This document shows positions 1 through 8,317 of a stretch of DNA of 12,897 nt, piece after piece. The notes beneath the pieces were generated by a model. That model was not told the origin of the DNA. It worked only from the letters and a program-made list of their open reading frames with translations, and ran no database searches. Numbering within the stretch: the first letter of the stretch is position 1; each line of letters begins with the position of its first letter. This DNA is from Lunasporangiospora selenospora. Taxonomy: Eukaryota > Mortierellomycota > Mortierellomycetes > Mortierellales > Mortierellaceae. The stretch is from assembly GCA_015680635.1 (NCBI GenBank), contig JAABOA010000337.1:970-13866 (forward strand). The letters run 5' to 3'. Position numbers and translations under genes: made by a program.

Positions 1-2850
1 GAAAAGTAGAGGAACGCCCGCATGCACTTGGATCTGACTCTGAGCGAGTGGTCGCGTGTGCTGGGCGATACTCGACCGATCGTCTCGTTGGTCCTGACTC
101 TGGTCCAGATATATAGCCTTGGCTATCTGGATTGACCACAAACAAGCTCCCTGCTTGTGAAAAGTTGATAATACTGGTGGGTGAATCGGGCTCCTTTTGA
201 GAGGAGCGTCTGGAATAAGGGTAGGCATTGTTGGAGCCTATACCAGTGGGATCAGATATTCGGGGTGCAGCTCTTCGACTATTGGAGATGGGTTGAGAGC
301 CACTGTAGATGCTCGAGGATTGGTTGTCATCAGAGGAGCGTCCGGGTGCAAAATTATTACTTCCAAAGCTGTTGCTAGCCTTCTTTTTTGTAAATACTCC
401 TGTCTTGTTCTTCTTTACAGGCTCTTCATTGTGCATAGGAAAGAGAAAGTCTCTTGGGATTCTTGGGGGTGGGTCGGACCAGGACGATGCATGGGTGACA
501 TAGACGGGCAGCTCTACTGTCAACGCTTTACTCATGGATACCATGAGACTCACTTGGACATAAATCTGGGCATGTAGGCGTTTGGTATTTCTTAAAGAGT
601 ATACACCAGAAGGGATGTAGACTGGTAACACCACTGTTCGTGGATCATCGCTTTCGAACGAATAGTCCTCACCCTTAAAGACCATCTCACTATAACTCTT
701 GACAGCATCCTGTTCACGAATGCCGGTTATGCTTTGGTTGTTTTGATTTGAGTGAGGACAGGTTACTGCAAGATGTCTCGAAAGTGATACCTTGATCCCC
801 AAGATCTACAATATTCGAGAATACACTGTGAGACTCGAGTGCCATAGTCGTTACACAGGTTTTTTGTACTTTTTTTAAATCACAAAATGCGTCTTACTTT
901 TTTCTTGGTCAGATTTTTTACGCTGACGACAACATAGACGATGCCTCCTGAGCTCACCATCGTCCGTGTCAGTTCAGCGTACATTTCCAGACTACCATCA
1001 CCGCCCATGAACAACCGCTTGCTTGTATCAGCCTTTACAGACTTTTGGCGCGCCAAAGAAATATCATCTGTTGTCCATGTCTCGTAAATAAAGACCTCAC
1101 GAGAGTGATTCAAGACTTCTTTTGTCCGGTTTCCTTTTGCTCCCACGATACTGTACTCGGATCAATGATTGGAGAAGAAGAGAGAGAGAGAGGGGGAGGA
1201 AATTTCATTAGTTTCATAAAGGAAATAGCCTTTTGGAGTAACAACGCGTTACAGCTATCAAAATTTGAGCTGATGACAAGAAGAAACATACGCCGAAGCA
1301 ATGTAGCGAACATGGCCGACTTTAGAGTCATAAGAGTTGGGCAGAGTGTCCTGAAGGTTGAGTCGAAACGGGAAAAAGGTCCGACCTTTCCTCGCCTGCC
1401 AGTACCCTTCCGAATCTATCAAATGATTCAATCTCCAGCGTTAAAATTATGTTGAATCTAGGATACCGTAAAATTTTCTGAGACCAGGAACCATTGGAGG
1501 CGAGATAAAAGTAATAATAATAACAAAAGTACCTGGATCAATTTGTTCGTACACTGCTTGAGATGGATGTCGACTATCTTGGAGTCTTATTGTTGTCTTG
1601 TGAAAGACTTTGGGTGACATTTGTTCCATTGTAGTCGCTAGAGAAAATAAAAAATACTGCATCATGAATCGCTGCGTCGAATTGAACATGACATTGATTA
1701 CAAAATAAATAAATATAAAAAAAAGAACAAGAGAAATAAAGACTGGTTTACCTTCATATCCCAAAAGCTCAATGGCCACATCCGCCAACTGCACAGAGTT
1801 GGATGAGGAGCACTGAATCTCCAGTCGACCTGAAATCTCGCCTCCAGCATTAAAGAATGGCCTGTCAAACGTCAGCTGAATGCGCACCTTTCCCGACTTG
1901 GACGCCAACTTTCCCGGTACGATCGGCACAATTTGATTGCTGGGGATGGTCGAAAGAGTAATCTGTCGAGGAAAGGATGGCGACGGAGAAGCTCTTGCCT
2001 TGGAAAGGTATGCAGAGATAGCCGAATAACTCTGTAATGGGTCCGAGCTGGCCCGTCTAGGAAAGTCGAATGATCCGCTTGTACGGTTCATGGTCGTGAA
2101 CGAATTCATGTCGGCGGCCTGCGGATAACTGTCGTCCAGTCCAGTCACGCTCCTCACGGTGCAGGCCTTGAAGGTAGGAGTCGCTGGATGACTTTGATCG
2201 GATCCATTGGTAAAAGAGTCTGGCGGCGAATGCATTCTAGAGAATTGCTCTCTTTCAGCAGAGCGATAATCGGATAGGTCCGTGTCCGTGTCTTCCAGTT
2301 TGTTAGTCTTTCGCTGGGATCCAGCTGTGTACAGAGGAGTCTCGTCAGTTTGTGATATCGATGAGCCCGGCGTCCGGTAGTAGTGTTGACGCTGCTCGTA
2401 TAGTTCATAAAGCATGCGCTGTTCTTCAAGCTGGTGGAGATCGCCATAGGATGAATACCGTTGCCGGGGAGCAAAGTATGCTGGCCTTGAGGCGTTTGAG
2501 TGCGAGGCGTCTTGAAGATGCTGCATACTACTCGACCGAATGACTGCGGGTGTGGCAGGGACAGAGTCTGAATGTTCTGATACACTGTGTCCGTAATATG
2601 GATCGCCCATTCCAGTAAAAGTGTTTGAGTTGGATGGGTCGGATGTAAACCCTGACCAAGGCGATGATTGGTGCTCATACTGCTGGTGCTGGTATTGTGG
2701 GCGGTACTGGGGCAAGAATCGCTGCTGCTGACGGTATTGCTGCTGATACTGCATGTGATGCTGGTGCTGGCTCGAGTCCTGTTGGCTACCAAGAGTCGGC
2801 ATGTTCAGTTCGTCAGCAGACGAGCTCCTTGAGTGTCGATTGTTCTCCAT
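1..2850 (-). CDS. Alpha-arrestin-like protein, five exons, 3' end cut by the window edge
   Basis: I join exons 2850-1752, 1637-1533, 1385-1292, 1150-898 and 805-1 (minus strand). The introns are 1751-1638, 1532-1386, 1291-1151 and 897-806, all GT...AG. The joined frame is open for at least 785 residues with no stop reached. The start is the ATG at 2850; the frame is open further upstream but has no other ATG. Residues 1-317 look disordered and low-complexity: Gln/His/Tyr-rich at about 24-60, then Ser/Pro-rich. The arrestin N domain begins near 318 (KSGKVRIQLTFDRPFF, then GEISGRLEI and ELLGYE) and continues across the splices through DPGRTFFPFRLNLQDTLPNS and KVGHVRYIASA. The arrestin C domain spans about 455-625 (LEMYAELTR, VSVKNLTKKK, ILGIKVSLSRHLAV, ending near VELPVYVTH). 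A Ser/Lys-rich tail follows. Known family members are cytosolic trafficking adaptors that recruit Rsp5/Nedd4-type ubiquitin ligases to membrane proteins. I see no PPxY motif in the visible part. The family call is firm; the cargo is unknown. Confidence 0.88.
1179..1198 (-). repeat. CT (minus strand) tract in arrestin intron 3
   Basis: On the transcribed minus strand this reads as a C/T run some 28 nt upstream of the acceptor at 1151. It could help define the 3' splice site, and it is a dinucleotide microsatellite. Confidence 0.7.
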
Positions 2851-3299
2851 TGAGCTGTACAAGAAGAGTTGTTTCGATTGATGACTCAACTGGGCGCTAG
2901 TGCTAATCAATCATAGTAACAAAAAAAATAGAGGTTAGGGGGACATGGTTCCACCAGCCGTAGGACAGGATAGAACCAGGCAGCACAAGGCTTGGCGGTG
3001 ACCAAGAAGACTGCATACCGTTGCACTGAGGAAAAAAAAGGCCGAATGAAAAAAAAAAAATAAAAAAATAAAAGTGTCGATGCAATGCAGTCGAATCAAG
3101 ATGAGAGTCTAGCACGGGTTGGCAAATGGGAGGGTCAAAGATTAATGACAATGATCCAAAGCGCCAGATCAATTCCTCACCCTCTTTTGTGATCTGGAGT
3201 GAAACATTCCGGCTGAAATGTTGCCGTACGGCTTTCGTGGTACTTTTTTTTTATTTCTTTTCTACAACATGCTCGTCATGGACTAAAAAGAATAAGGTT
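2851..3299 (-). promoter_or_regulatory. Intergenic: PPR gene 3' end and arrestin promoter/leader
   Basis: This 449-bp stretch lies between two genes transcribed leftward, so it must hold the PPR gene's 3' UTR and the arrestin gene's promoter and 5' leader. On the minus strand it has T-rich runs around 3020-3070 and 3243-3260. Close to the arrestin start are short upstream frames: ATG at 2946 (3 codons then TAA) and ATG at 2914 (3 codons then TAG). The latter is nested in phase within a longer frame starting from an ATG near 3016. A leader intron is possible (GTATGC near 3018, TACAG just upstream of 2850) but cannot be proven. No TATA box was recognised. Confidence 0.5.
3250..3255 (-). terminator. 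Candidate polyadenylation signal of the PPR gene
   Basis: Minus-strand AATAAA lies about 45 nt downstream of the PPR stop codon, inside an A-rich (minus strand) context. The position suits a fungal 3' UTR, but the hexamer is not strict in fungi. Confidence 0.4.
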
Positions 3300-6200
3300 C
3301 TATGCTTCTATTCCTATGCCAAAGTTCTCCATCGACGCCTTAAGGACCCTCAGCCATTGCTGTGCCGATGCCTCATCCCACGCATCGGGCGAACCAATCT
3401 GTTCAGAGCTGGGAGTATGAACGCTCTCTAACAGTCCGTGGTCACAAGCTGCTGCATATAGAGATTTCACCATCACGCGTGTGGGCTCAACACCATACGC
3501 ACGGCCCATCCTCATAAAGAGACCAAACGCCGCTGGTAATTCGCCACAGCGAGCATAGAAGCCGATTGCTCTCTGGACCAACCCTTGATCCATATCAAAC
3601 CCAGAGAGAATCAAGTCTGTGGCCATCTCCCTACCCAGTTCAAGTTTGTTTCCTTGGTCGAGCTGGTCGAGAATGCGAGAGTAGAGATTAGCAAGGGGGA
3701 TCGGAGTTACGGTCGAGGAAGTTGAGGTGATAGACATGGCCGAGTAGGCTGGAATAACAGCTCGGCGAGGAGGTGCAGGAGGTGCAAGAGATGCCCAATA
3801 GTTCTCTTCTTGTGTTGGGGACTGGATGTAACTATTGTCACTGCCATCAATCTGCCTCAGCAACTTGTAGAGCTCATAGCCTGCGACCCCGTTGCCTTCC
3901 TGGCAGCTTCTTTCCATGAGGTCTCTAAACATGCTGGCCTTTACACTTGGTGCATAGCCTGCGTCTTGAGCAGACTTCAAAAGTTCGAGAGCCGAGTCAA
4001 TTCCTTGCCGTTCTGCGTATTCCCTCATTAAGAGCTGGAATGTCTCGGGGTGTCTGGAGGCTCGAAGGGTCGGGTCTGAAGTATCATCAATTCCCTCGGC
4101 AACTGACCGAGAGAGTTCATGGAAAATCTGATGAGAGAGCACTCTGTTTCCTGAAATAAAAGCCCCACCGAGCAAAATATTCCAAGTTTCGGCGTTTGGA
4201 TGCACCCGCTGTGACGACATGATCTCTAGGATGCCTAGTGCTGTTAAAGGTGAAGAACCGCGAATGGCTCCTTCCAGTAACACGTTAAAATGGCTTGTCT
4301 CATTCCTGACCCCGATACTTTCCATATTCTCAAAAACCTTGATGGCTCCTTGGACATTATTGTCACGAATATAACATCTCATCAAGTTGCAATAAATTCT
4401 TCCATCTCTTTGGACACCCTTGTGTTTTAGCGCAGAGAGAATTCTTTGGGTCATGGGTAGGCGGCCATACTTGGCTGTGAGGCTCATCAAGTTTCGAAGC
4501 ATATCCGCTGACGGTTGTATTCCGTGGTTCTCTGTTAGGTCCCGGAACATGGCAACGGATTCGTCCAGTCGATCGCTGCGGATCAAACCATTCATCAACT
4601 TGTTGGCTGAATAGACGCTTGGGACTCGCTTCTCTTGAATAATTTTTTCAAGAGTAATCATTGCTGTCCTATAATCTTGGCCGTCACATAGTCCATTCAA
4701 GACCTTTGTAGATGTTGCAGCTCCCAAATCCATGTCCAGCAGCGACATGCCTTCTAAAATCTTTCTGACTCTGGTGAACTCGCCTTCAACGACTGCTTGC
4801 TTTAGAACCTCCTGCAGTCCCGCTTCGGCAAGAGTACGGGACTCGTGGTTGTGAATACGATGAGACTTTCGGGATTCATTGCTAGTATTTTCCGTGCCTA
4901 GTGTATCATCATCTCCTGGAAGAGGTTGGGAAGACGTTGCTGAGAAAGTCGATCGGGATGTTTCTAGCCAGCGTTTTAGAAACATTTCTGCCTCTTTGGA
5001 TGATAACGTTGCTCCAATATATCTACATAACATCCTGAAGCGGGTCTTGTCCATCTCAAAACCATGTTTAGAAAGAAGTTCTGTCATTTCCATTGCGAGC
5101 TTTGCTGAGAGGGCATCCTTCTTATCGAGACTCATTGCCTCAATTAAAGCTGGGAACGCTACGACCATCCATTCACGAGATTTTGGGGATGTGTTGTTGG
5201 TGGTTGATGTATTTTGACGGTCAGCTTTCATTTTTTCCACCAAAAGGGTGGCATTCTTGGTGGATTGTTTCTGTCTAGTCAGAAACTCGATCCTCCCATC
5301 AGCCGCGCTCGTCTCTTCATCTCCTTCGTTGGTACCAGCACTTGATCCAACCAACACTCCGTTGTCTGTAAACATGGCGTAGTTTTGCTTATGCTGGGTG
5401 GCTGTGCACTTTTCAAGAACAGTCTTGAGCAATCTGCCAGCCTCGTTGTAGTTGCCCCTGTGGAAATAGCAAATAATTGCCAAGGAAGTGAGAGGTAAGC
5501 TTGGTGATGATCTCGGGGTTTGAAGGTTCAGACTCTTCCATGCTCCGATCCCTGCATTCCAATCCTCCTCACGGACAGCAGCTCTAAGCCAAAGACCATA
5601 GAACTCCTCACTGGGCGGCAGACCCAGCTCATTCATTCTAAGCAGCGTCCTCTGCAGTAGACTAAATTTTGTTGTTTCCGAAGCTGGCTTTGACACGTTT
5701 TCAAGGTTGTTCCTTTCTGCTCCAAACAGATTAGTGGCGGTGGAGTCCTCGCGCATGCGAAGACTGGCCCTCACAAGTTGGACAAACGATGGTGTGTTGC
5801 ATTTCGCCGAGATATCCTGCTGGTCCAAAACTAGCAGATGAATCCTGTCCAGCATTTGGTACTCTTCATAAATGAAAAACCAGGATATGAGTGCTTCCCA
5901 ATCTGCTTCTGAAAGGAGATGAAGATTGCCTGCTTCCTGGATATGCGTAAAAAGGAGACACAGTGCTGATGAAGGAGGGGCGATGGATGATGGTGTGCGT
6001 TGTTCTGTAATTAATCCTTGTCGGTACTCGTGCGATCCGGGACTAGAGTGGGGCGCTGATGTGCTCTCGGAATGTATTAGTAGCCTGAGGTTACTTATTG
6101 CTAGAGCGGCATCAGCAGAGTGAGGTACTGGAAAATCAAGTTGGAGTTCCTGTGATTCAAAAGTGGTGGCTGTTGGCCTTCTCCTGCCCGTGAATTGTTT

Positions 6201-6623
6201 CAAGGTGGTAATGGTGGCGGGATCATGACGACTGGCACTTGAATTGTCCTGATCTAAAGTAGACGAACCCGAAGCCGTCCCATGAAAAGCTCGTGAGCTG
6301 TGGCACCGAGTGCGGCCAAGAGTCATCCTGGTCTTTGCAGCTTGATGTCGTGGCAAATGCAGGTGACTACTCCTTGATGGGTTTGCAAAGATCACTGGTA
6401 GACATGCCAATGGTATCGGTTTGGAGAGTTTCCGAGAGACTGCTTCCGGCTGTGGTGACACTGCATGGACACTAGTGGCGCCGTGTCCGCTACTGAAGTG
6501 AACTTTTGTAGTGTTTCCAGAAAGGATCCTGGAAGCGAGTAAAGCCTGACATGCCCTCGGATTAGATCTGGACAAGGACATGGCCATATCGACGGACCGC
6601 TTGAGGTGCTTATATTCCGACAT
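3300..6623 (-). CDS. Large pentatricopeptide-repeat (PPR) protein, probably mitochondrial
   Basis: An uninterrupted 1107-codon frame ends in TAG. PPR-type helical hairpins cluster at about 636-895. The clearest are 742-776 (RIYCNLMRCYIRDNNVQGAI then KVFENMESIGV), 777-811 (SHFNVLLEGAI...ALGILEIMSSQRVHPN), 812-845 (ETWNILLGGAFISG) and 858-893 (ETFQLLMREYAERQGIDSAL). Weaker repeats at 636-741, 320-400 and 975-1060 suggest an almost wholly alpha-solenoid protein. The first ~150 residues are rich in Ser, Arg and Ala with few acidic residues, like a mitochondrial presequence, and R111-A-F-H-G-T fits an R-10 type cleavage motif. Met13 or Met15 are alternative starts. Fungal PPR proteins bind organellar RNAs and control their stability, processing or translation; the RNA target cannot be read here. 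It is intronless, unlike its neighbours. It diverges from ATP23 across 284 bp. Confidence 0.85.
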   Translation of the reverse strand: MSEYKHLKRSVDMAMSLSRSNPRACQALLASRILSGNTTKVHFSSGHGATSVHAVSPQPEAVSRKLSKPIPLACLPVIFANPSRSSHLHLPRHQAAKTRMTLGRTRCHSSRAFHGTASGSSTLDQDNSSASRHDPATITTLKQFTGRRRPTATTFESQELQLDFPVPHSADAALAISNLRLLIHSESTSAPHSSPGSHEYRQGLITEQRTPSSIAPPSSALCLLFTHIQEAGNLHLLSEADWEALISWFFIYEEYQMLDRIHLLVLDQQDISAKCNTPSFVQLVRASLRMREDSTATNLFGAERNNLENVSKPASETTKFSLLQRTLLRMNELGLPPSEEFYGLWLRAAVREEDWNAGIGAWKSLNLQTPRSSPSLPLTSLAIICYFHRGNYNEAGRLLKTVLEKCTATQHKQNYAMFTDNGVLVGSSAGTNEGDEETSAADGRIEFLTRQKQSTKNATLLVEKMKADRQNTSTTNNTSPKSREWMVVAFPALIEAMSLDKKDALSAKLAMEMTELLSKHGFEMDKTRFRMLCRYIGATLSSKEAEMFLKRWLETSRSTFSATSSQPLPGDDDTLGTENTSNESRKSHRIHNHESRTLAEAGLQEVLKQAVVEGEFTRVRKILEGMSLLDMDLGAATSTKVLNGLCDGQDYRTAMITLEKIIQEKRVPSVYSANKLMNGLIRSDRLDESVAMFRDLTENHGIQPSADMLRNLMSLTAKYGRLPMTQRILSALKHKGVQRDGRIYCNLMRCYIRDNNVQGAIKVFENMESIGVRNETSHFNVLLEGAIRGSSPLTALGILEIMSSQRVHPNAETWNILLGGAFISGNRVLSHQIFHELSRSVAEGIDDTSDPTLRASRHPETFQLLMREYAERQGIDSALELLKSAQDAGYAPSVKASMFRDLMERSCQEGNGVAGYELYKLLRQIDGSDNSYIQSPTQEENYWASLAPPAPPRRAVIPAYSAMSITSTSSTVTPIPLANLYSRILDQLDQGNKLELGREMATDLILSGFDMDQGLVQRAIGFYARCGELPAAFGLFMRMGRAYGVEPTRVMVKSLYAAACDHGLLESVHTPSSEQIGSPDAWDEASAQQWLRVLKASMENFGIGIEA

Positions 6624-6907
6624 TCTGTGCCAATATGGATTTCCTGCTCTTTGCTCCTCTCAATCCTAAAGGTGGAAAGATAGACAAGGATCCAGCTTAA
6701 GTACCACTGAATTAAAAAGGTGCTCAGTCCAAGTGATGTAGATGCCACGCGCGAATGGGCTGCCGTACTCTCATTAGTTGGTTCTTGGCTTGGAGGGAAG
6801 TCCAGACATGCACAGGAACACGCCAAAATAAAGGAGCCTACCAAGCCACGTTGTCTCCGGCTTTGACTTGGATGTAACCCAGGACAGTCAAGGAATCCAT
6901 TTGCACA
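6624..6907. promoter_or_regulatory. Divergent promoter region between the PPR gene and ATP23
   Basis: This 284-bp gap separates two start codons facing away from each other, so it must carry both promoters and both 5' leaders. A minus-strand frame runs through it from inside the PPR gene but shows no family resemblance and has no independent support. No clear TATA box is visible. A CCAAT pentamer (6629-6633, plus strand) lies just upstream of the PPR start, too close to be a convincing CCAAT box. Confidence 0.55.
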
Positions 6908-7842
6908 ATGGCACAACCAGAGACGGACTCAACCCATCCAGGAGCTCCAGCGGCATCCATCAATTCTCCTCATCCAACTGAGCAGCTCAATACTTCTGAG
7001 AAAGAAAAGGCAGAGCAAAAGGCATTCAGTCAATGGCGGAGGAATCTCTCGCTGATCACAGGTCTCGGGCTCACTCCTGAAGAGTTCCAGGCCGAGGTCG
7101 AGAAGGCTGACAGGAAGCAATGCGAGTTGCGCAAGGAGCAACTTATCAAATCAAGTAAGGGGCATCGTGACAGGCGAACCGGGATTAGTGAACAGGACTT
7201 GGACCTTGACACATCAGAACTAATATCTTTATTATTATGATTGCGAATGCCGATTGACTTTGTAGGCCCAGGAGTTCGATTCATGATGAACAACCTTGCA
7301 AAGGCGGGATGTCCGTTAGCCAAGAACATGTTTGATTGTGGTGTCTGCGATATGACAAAGTCGGGCGGGTTTTCAAAGGACCATGGTATTCTACTTTGCC
7401 AGAATGGATTCTTTAGCAAGAAGCACCAGGAACATACAATGATCCATGAGATGATCCACATGTATGATCATTGTGTATTTAACGTCGACTGGAGCAACCT
7501 GCGCCACCATGCGTGCAGTGAGGTATTCAATTAGATCAAAACAAAGGTATGATCGCATTTTATCAAGATATAATTCAGGTCATGCTAACCACTGTTCTAC
7601 TCCCACAACCAATTTAGGTGCGCGCTGCATCTCTTAGTGGAGATTGCACCTGGACAAGAGAAGTGCGCCGCGGCTTCTATGCCTTTACAAAGCAGCATCA
7701 AGAGTGTGTTAAAAGAAGGGCTATTCTCTCTGTGCAAGCCAACCCAAGCTGCCCTTCGCGCGACGCAGCTGAGAAGGCCGTCAATGCAGTTTTCGAATCC
7801 TGCTATAATGATACACGACCGTTCGAAGAGGTTCAGATTTAG
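6908..7842 (+). CDS. ATP23: ATP23, mitochondrial inner-membrane-associated metalloprotease (family M76)
   Basis: Exons 6908-7154, 7266-7522 and 7618-7842 join to 242 residues plus TAG. Introns 7155-7265 and 7523-7617 have GTAAGG/GTATTC donors and TGTAG/TTTAG acceptors, and the second has a GCTAACC branch-site candidate near 7584. Family hallmarks are TGLGLTPEE in exon 1, SSPGVRFMMNNL rebuilt across the first splice, and the zinc-protease signature HEMIHMYD (His143, Glu144, His147, Asp150; HExxHxxD). Eleven cysteines (72, 98, 107, 110, 127, 152, 166, 178, 198, 213, 230) match the Cys-rich fold that in yeast is oxidised by the Mia40 import route. No cleavable presequence is needed or seen. In yeast Atp23 processes the Atp6 precursor, helps assemble the ATP synthase Fo part, and degrades the lipid-transfer protein Ups1. 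Length is close to the family norm. The initiator context CACAATGGC is acceptable. Confidence 0.95.
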
Positions 7843-7867
7843 GCCGGGGATCTACGATAGAGGAAAT

Positions 7868-7873
7868 AATAAA
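7868..7873 (+). terminator. Candidate polyadenylation signal of ATP23
   Basis: AATAAA occurs 26 nt after the ATP23 stop codon. A second A-rich stretch (CATAAAAAAA, near 7916) follows and could contain the cleavage site. Confidence 0.45.
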
Positions 7874-8088
7874 CTAGTTGTAGGTGACTGATACAAAGTA
7901 TCGTAGTACATTACCCATAAAAAAATTGAGGCACTGTGGGTCACACGGGTGGTTGCGGTAAATGGCAGCCCCCACGTCCCTGGAACCGCTGGTTGATCAA
8001 ATTTACAGAGGAATTAAGGTTTGTTAGTCATGATGAGAGACAGACAGAACAGCGCTGTGACCATCGAATCAGCCTGGGCGTGCACGGC

Positions 8089-8095
8089 TATAAAT
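8089..8095 (+). promoter_or_regulatory. TATA box of CPA2
   Basis: TATAAAT in a GC-flanked context (CGGCTATAAATCC) lies about 223 nt upstream of the CPA2 ATG. The CT-rich stretch after it would form the 5' leader. The assignment rests on consensus and position only. Confidence 0.5.
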
Positions 8096-8227
8096 CCTCT
8101 TGATCTGCTTGCATTTTTTTTTCCAATCGACCATCCCCCACCTTTTCTTCCTTCCCCCTCAGTCTCGCTTTGCTGAAGTATTGATTGATATCCGACCAAG
8201 TATCAACTTTACAAGGCCCCTTTTTCA

Positions 8228-8272
8228 CTCTCTCTCTCTCTATCGCTCTTTTGCCCGCTCTCTCTCTCTCTT
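8228..8272 (+). repeat. CT dinucleotide tracts in the CPA2 leader
   Basis: Two CT runs (8228-8241 and 8257-8270) are separated by a short T/C-rich spacer just upstream of the start codon. Pyrimidine-rich leaders are common at well-expressed fungal genes; the runs are also simple microsatellites. Confidence 0.75.
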
Positions 8273-8317
8273 ATTCCCACGCCTGCTGTTCGCCCACTTG
8301 CCCAGCTCTTCTTCACC

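Larger units (their letters stand above)
7843..8317 (+). promoter_or_regulatory. Intergenic: ATP23 3' UTR and CPA2 promoter/leader
   Basis: This 475-bp region has the ATP23 polyadenylation signal near its left end, a TATA box at 8089-8095 and a CT-rich leader at 8140-8310 running up to the CPA2 start. TTAGTCA at 8024-8030 is one base from the Gcn4/CPC1 element TGAGTCA. That is plausible for an arginine gene under general amino-acid control, but a single imperfect site is weak. No gene is seen here. Confidence 0.5.

Noticed and set aside
1110-1455. Overlapping short frames on both strands in the arrestin gene
   Set aside because: They run through introns. The spliced minus-strand model keeps phase at every junction and restores arrestin motifs, so these are read-through frames.
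2851-2910. Longer arrestin N-terminus starting at 2910
   Set aside because: The codon at 2910 is TTG, not ATG. In a fungal nuclear gene the first in-frame ATG, at 2850, is the sensible start.
6392-6916. 174-codon minus-strand frame across the PPR start and the divergent promoter
   Set aside because: It overlaps the well-supported PPR coding sequence in another frame, shows no family motifs, and starts inside ATP23 exon 1.
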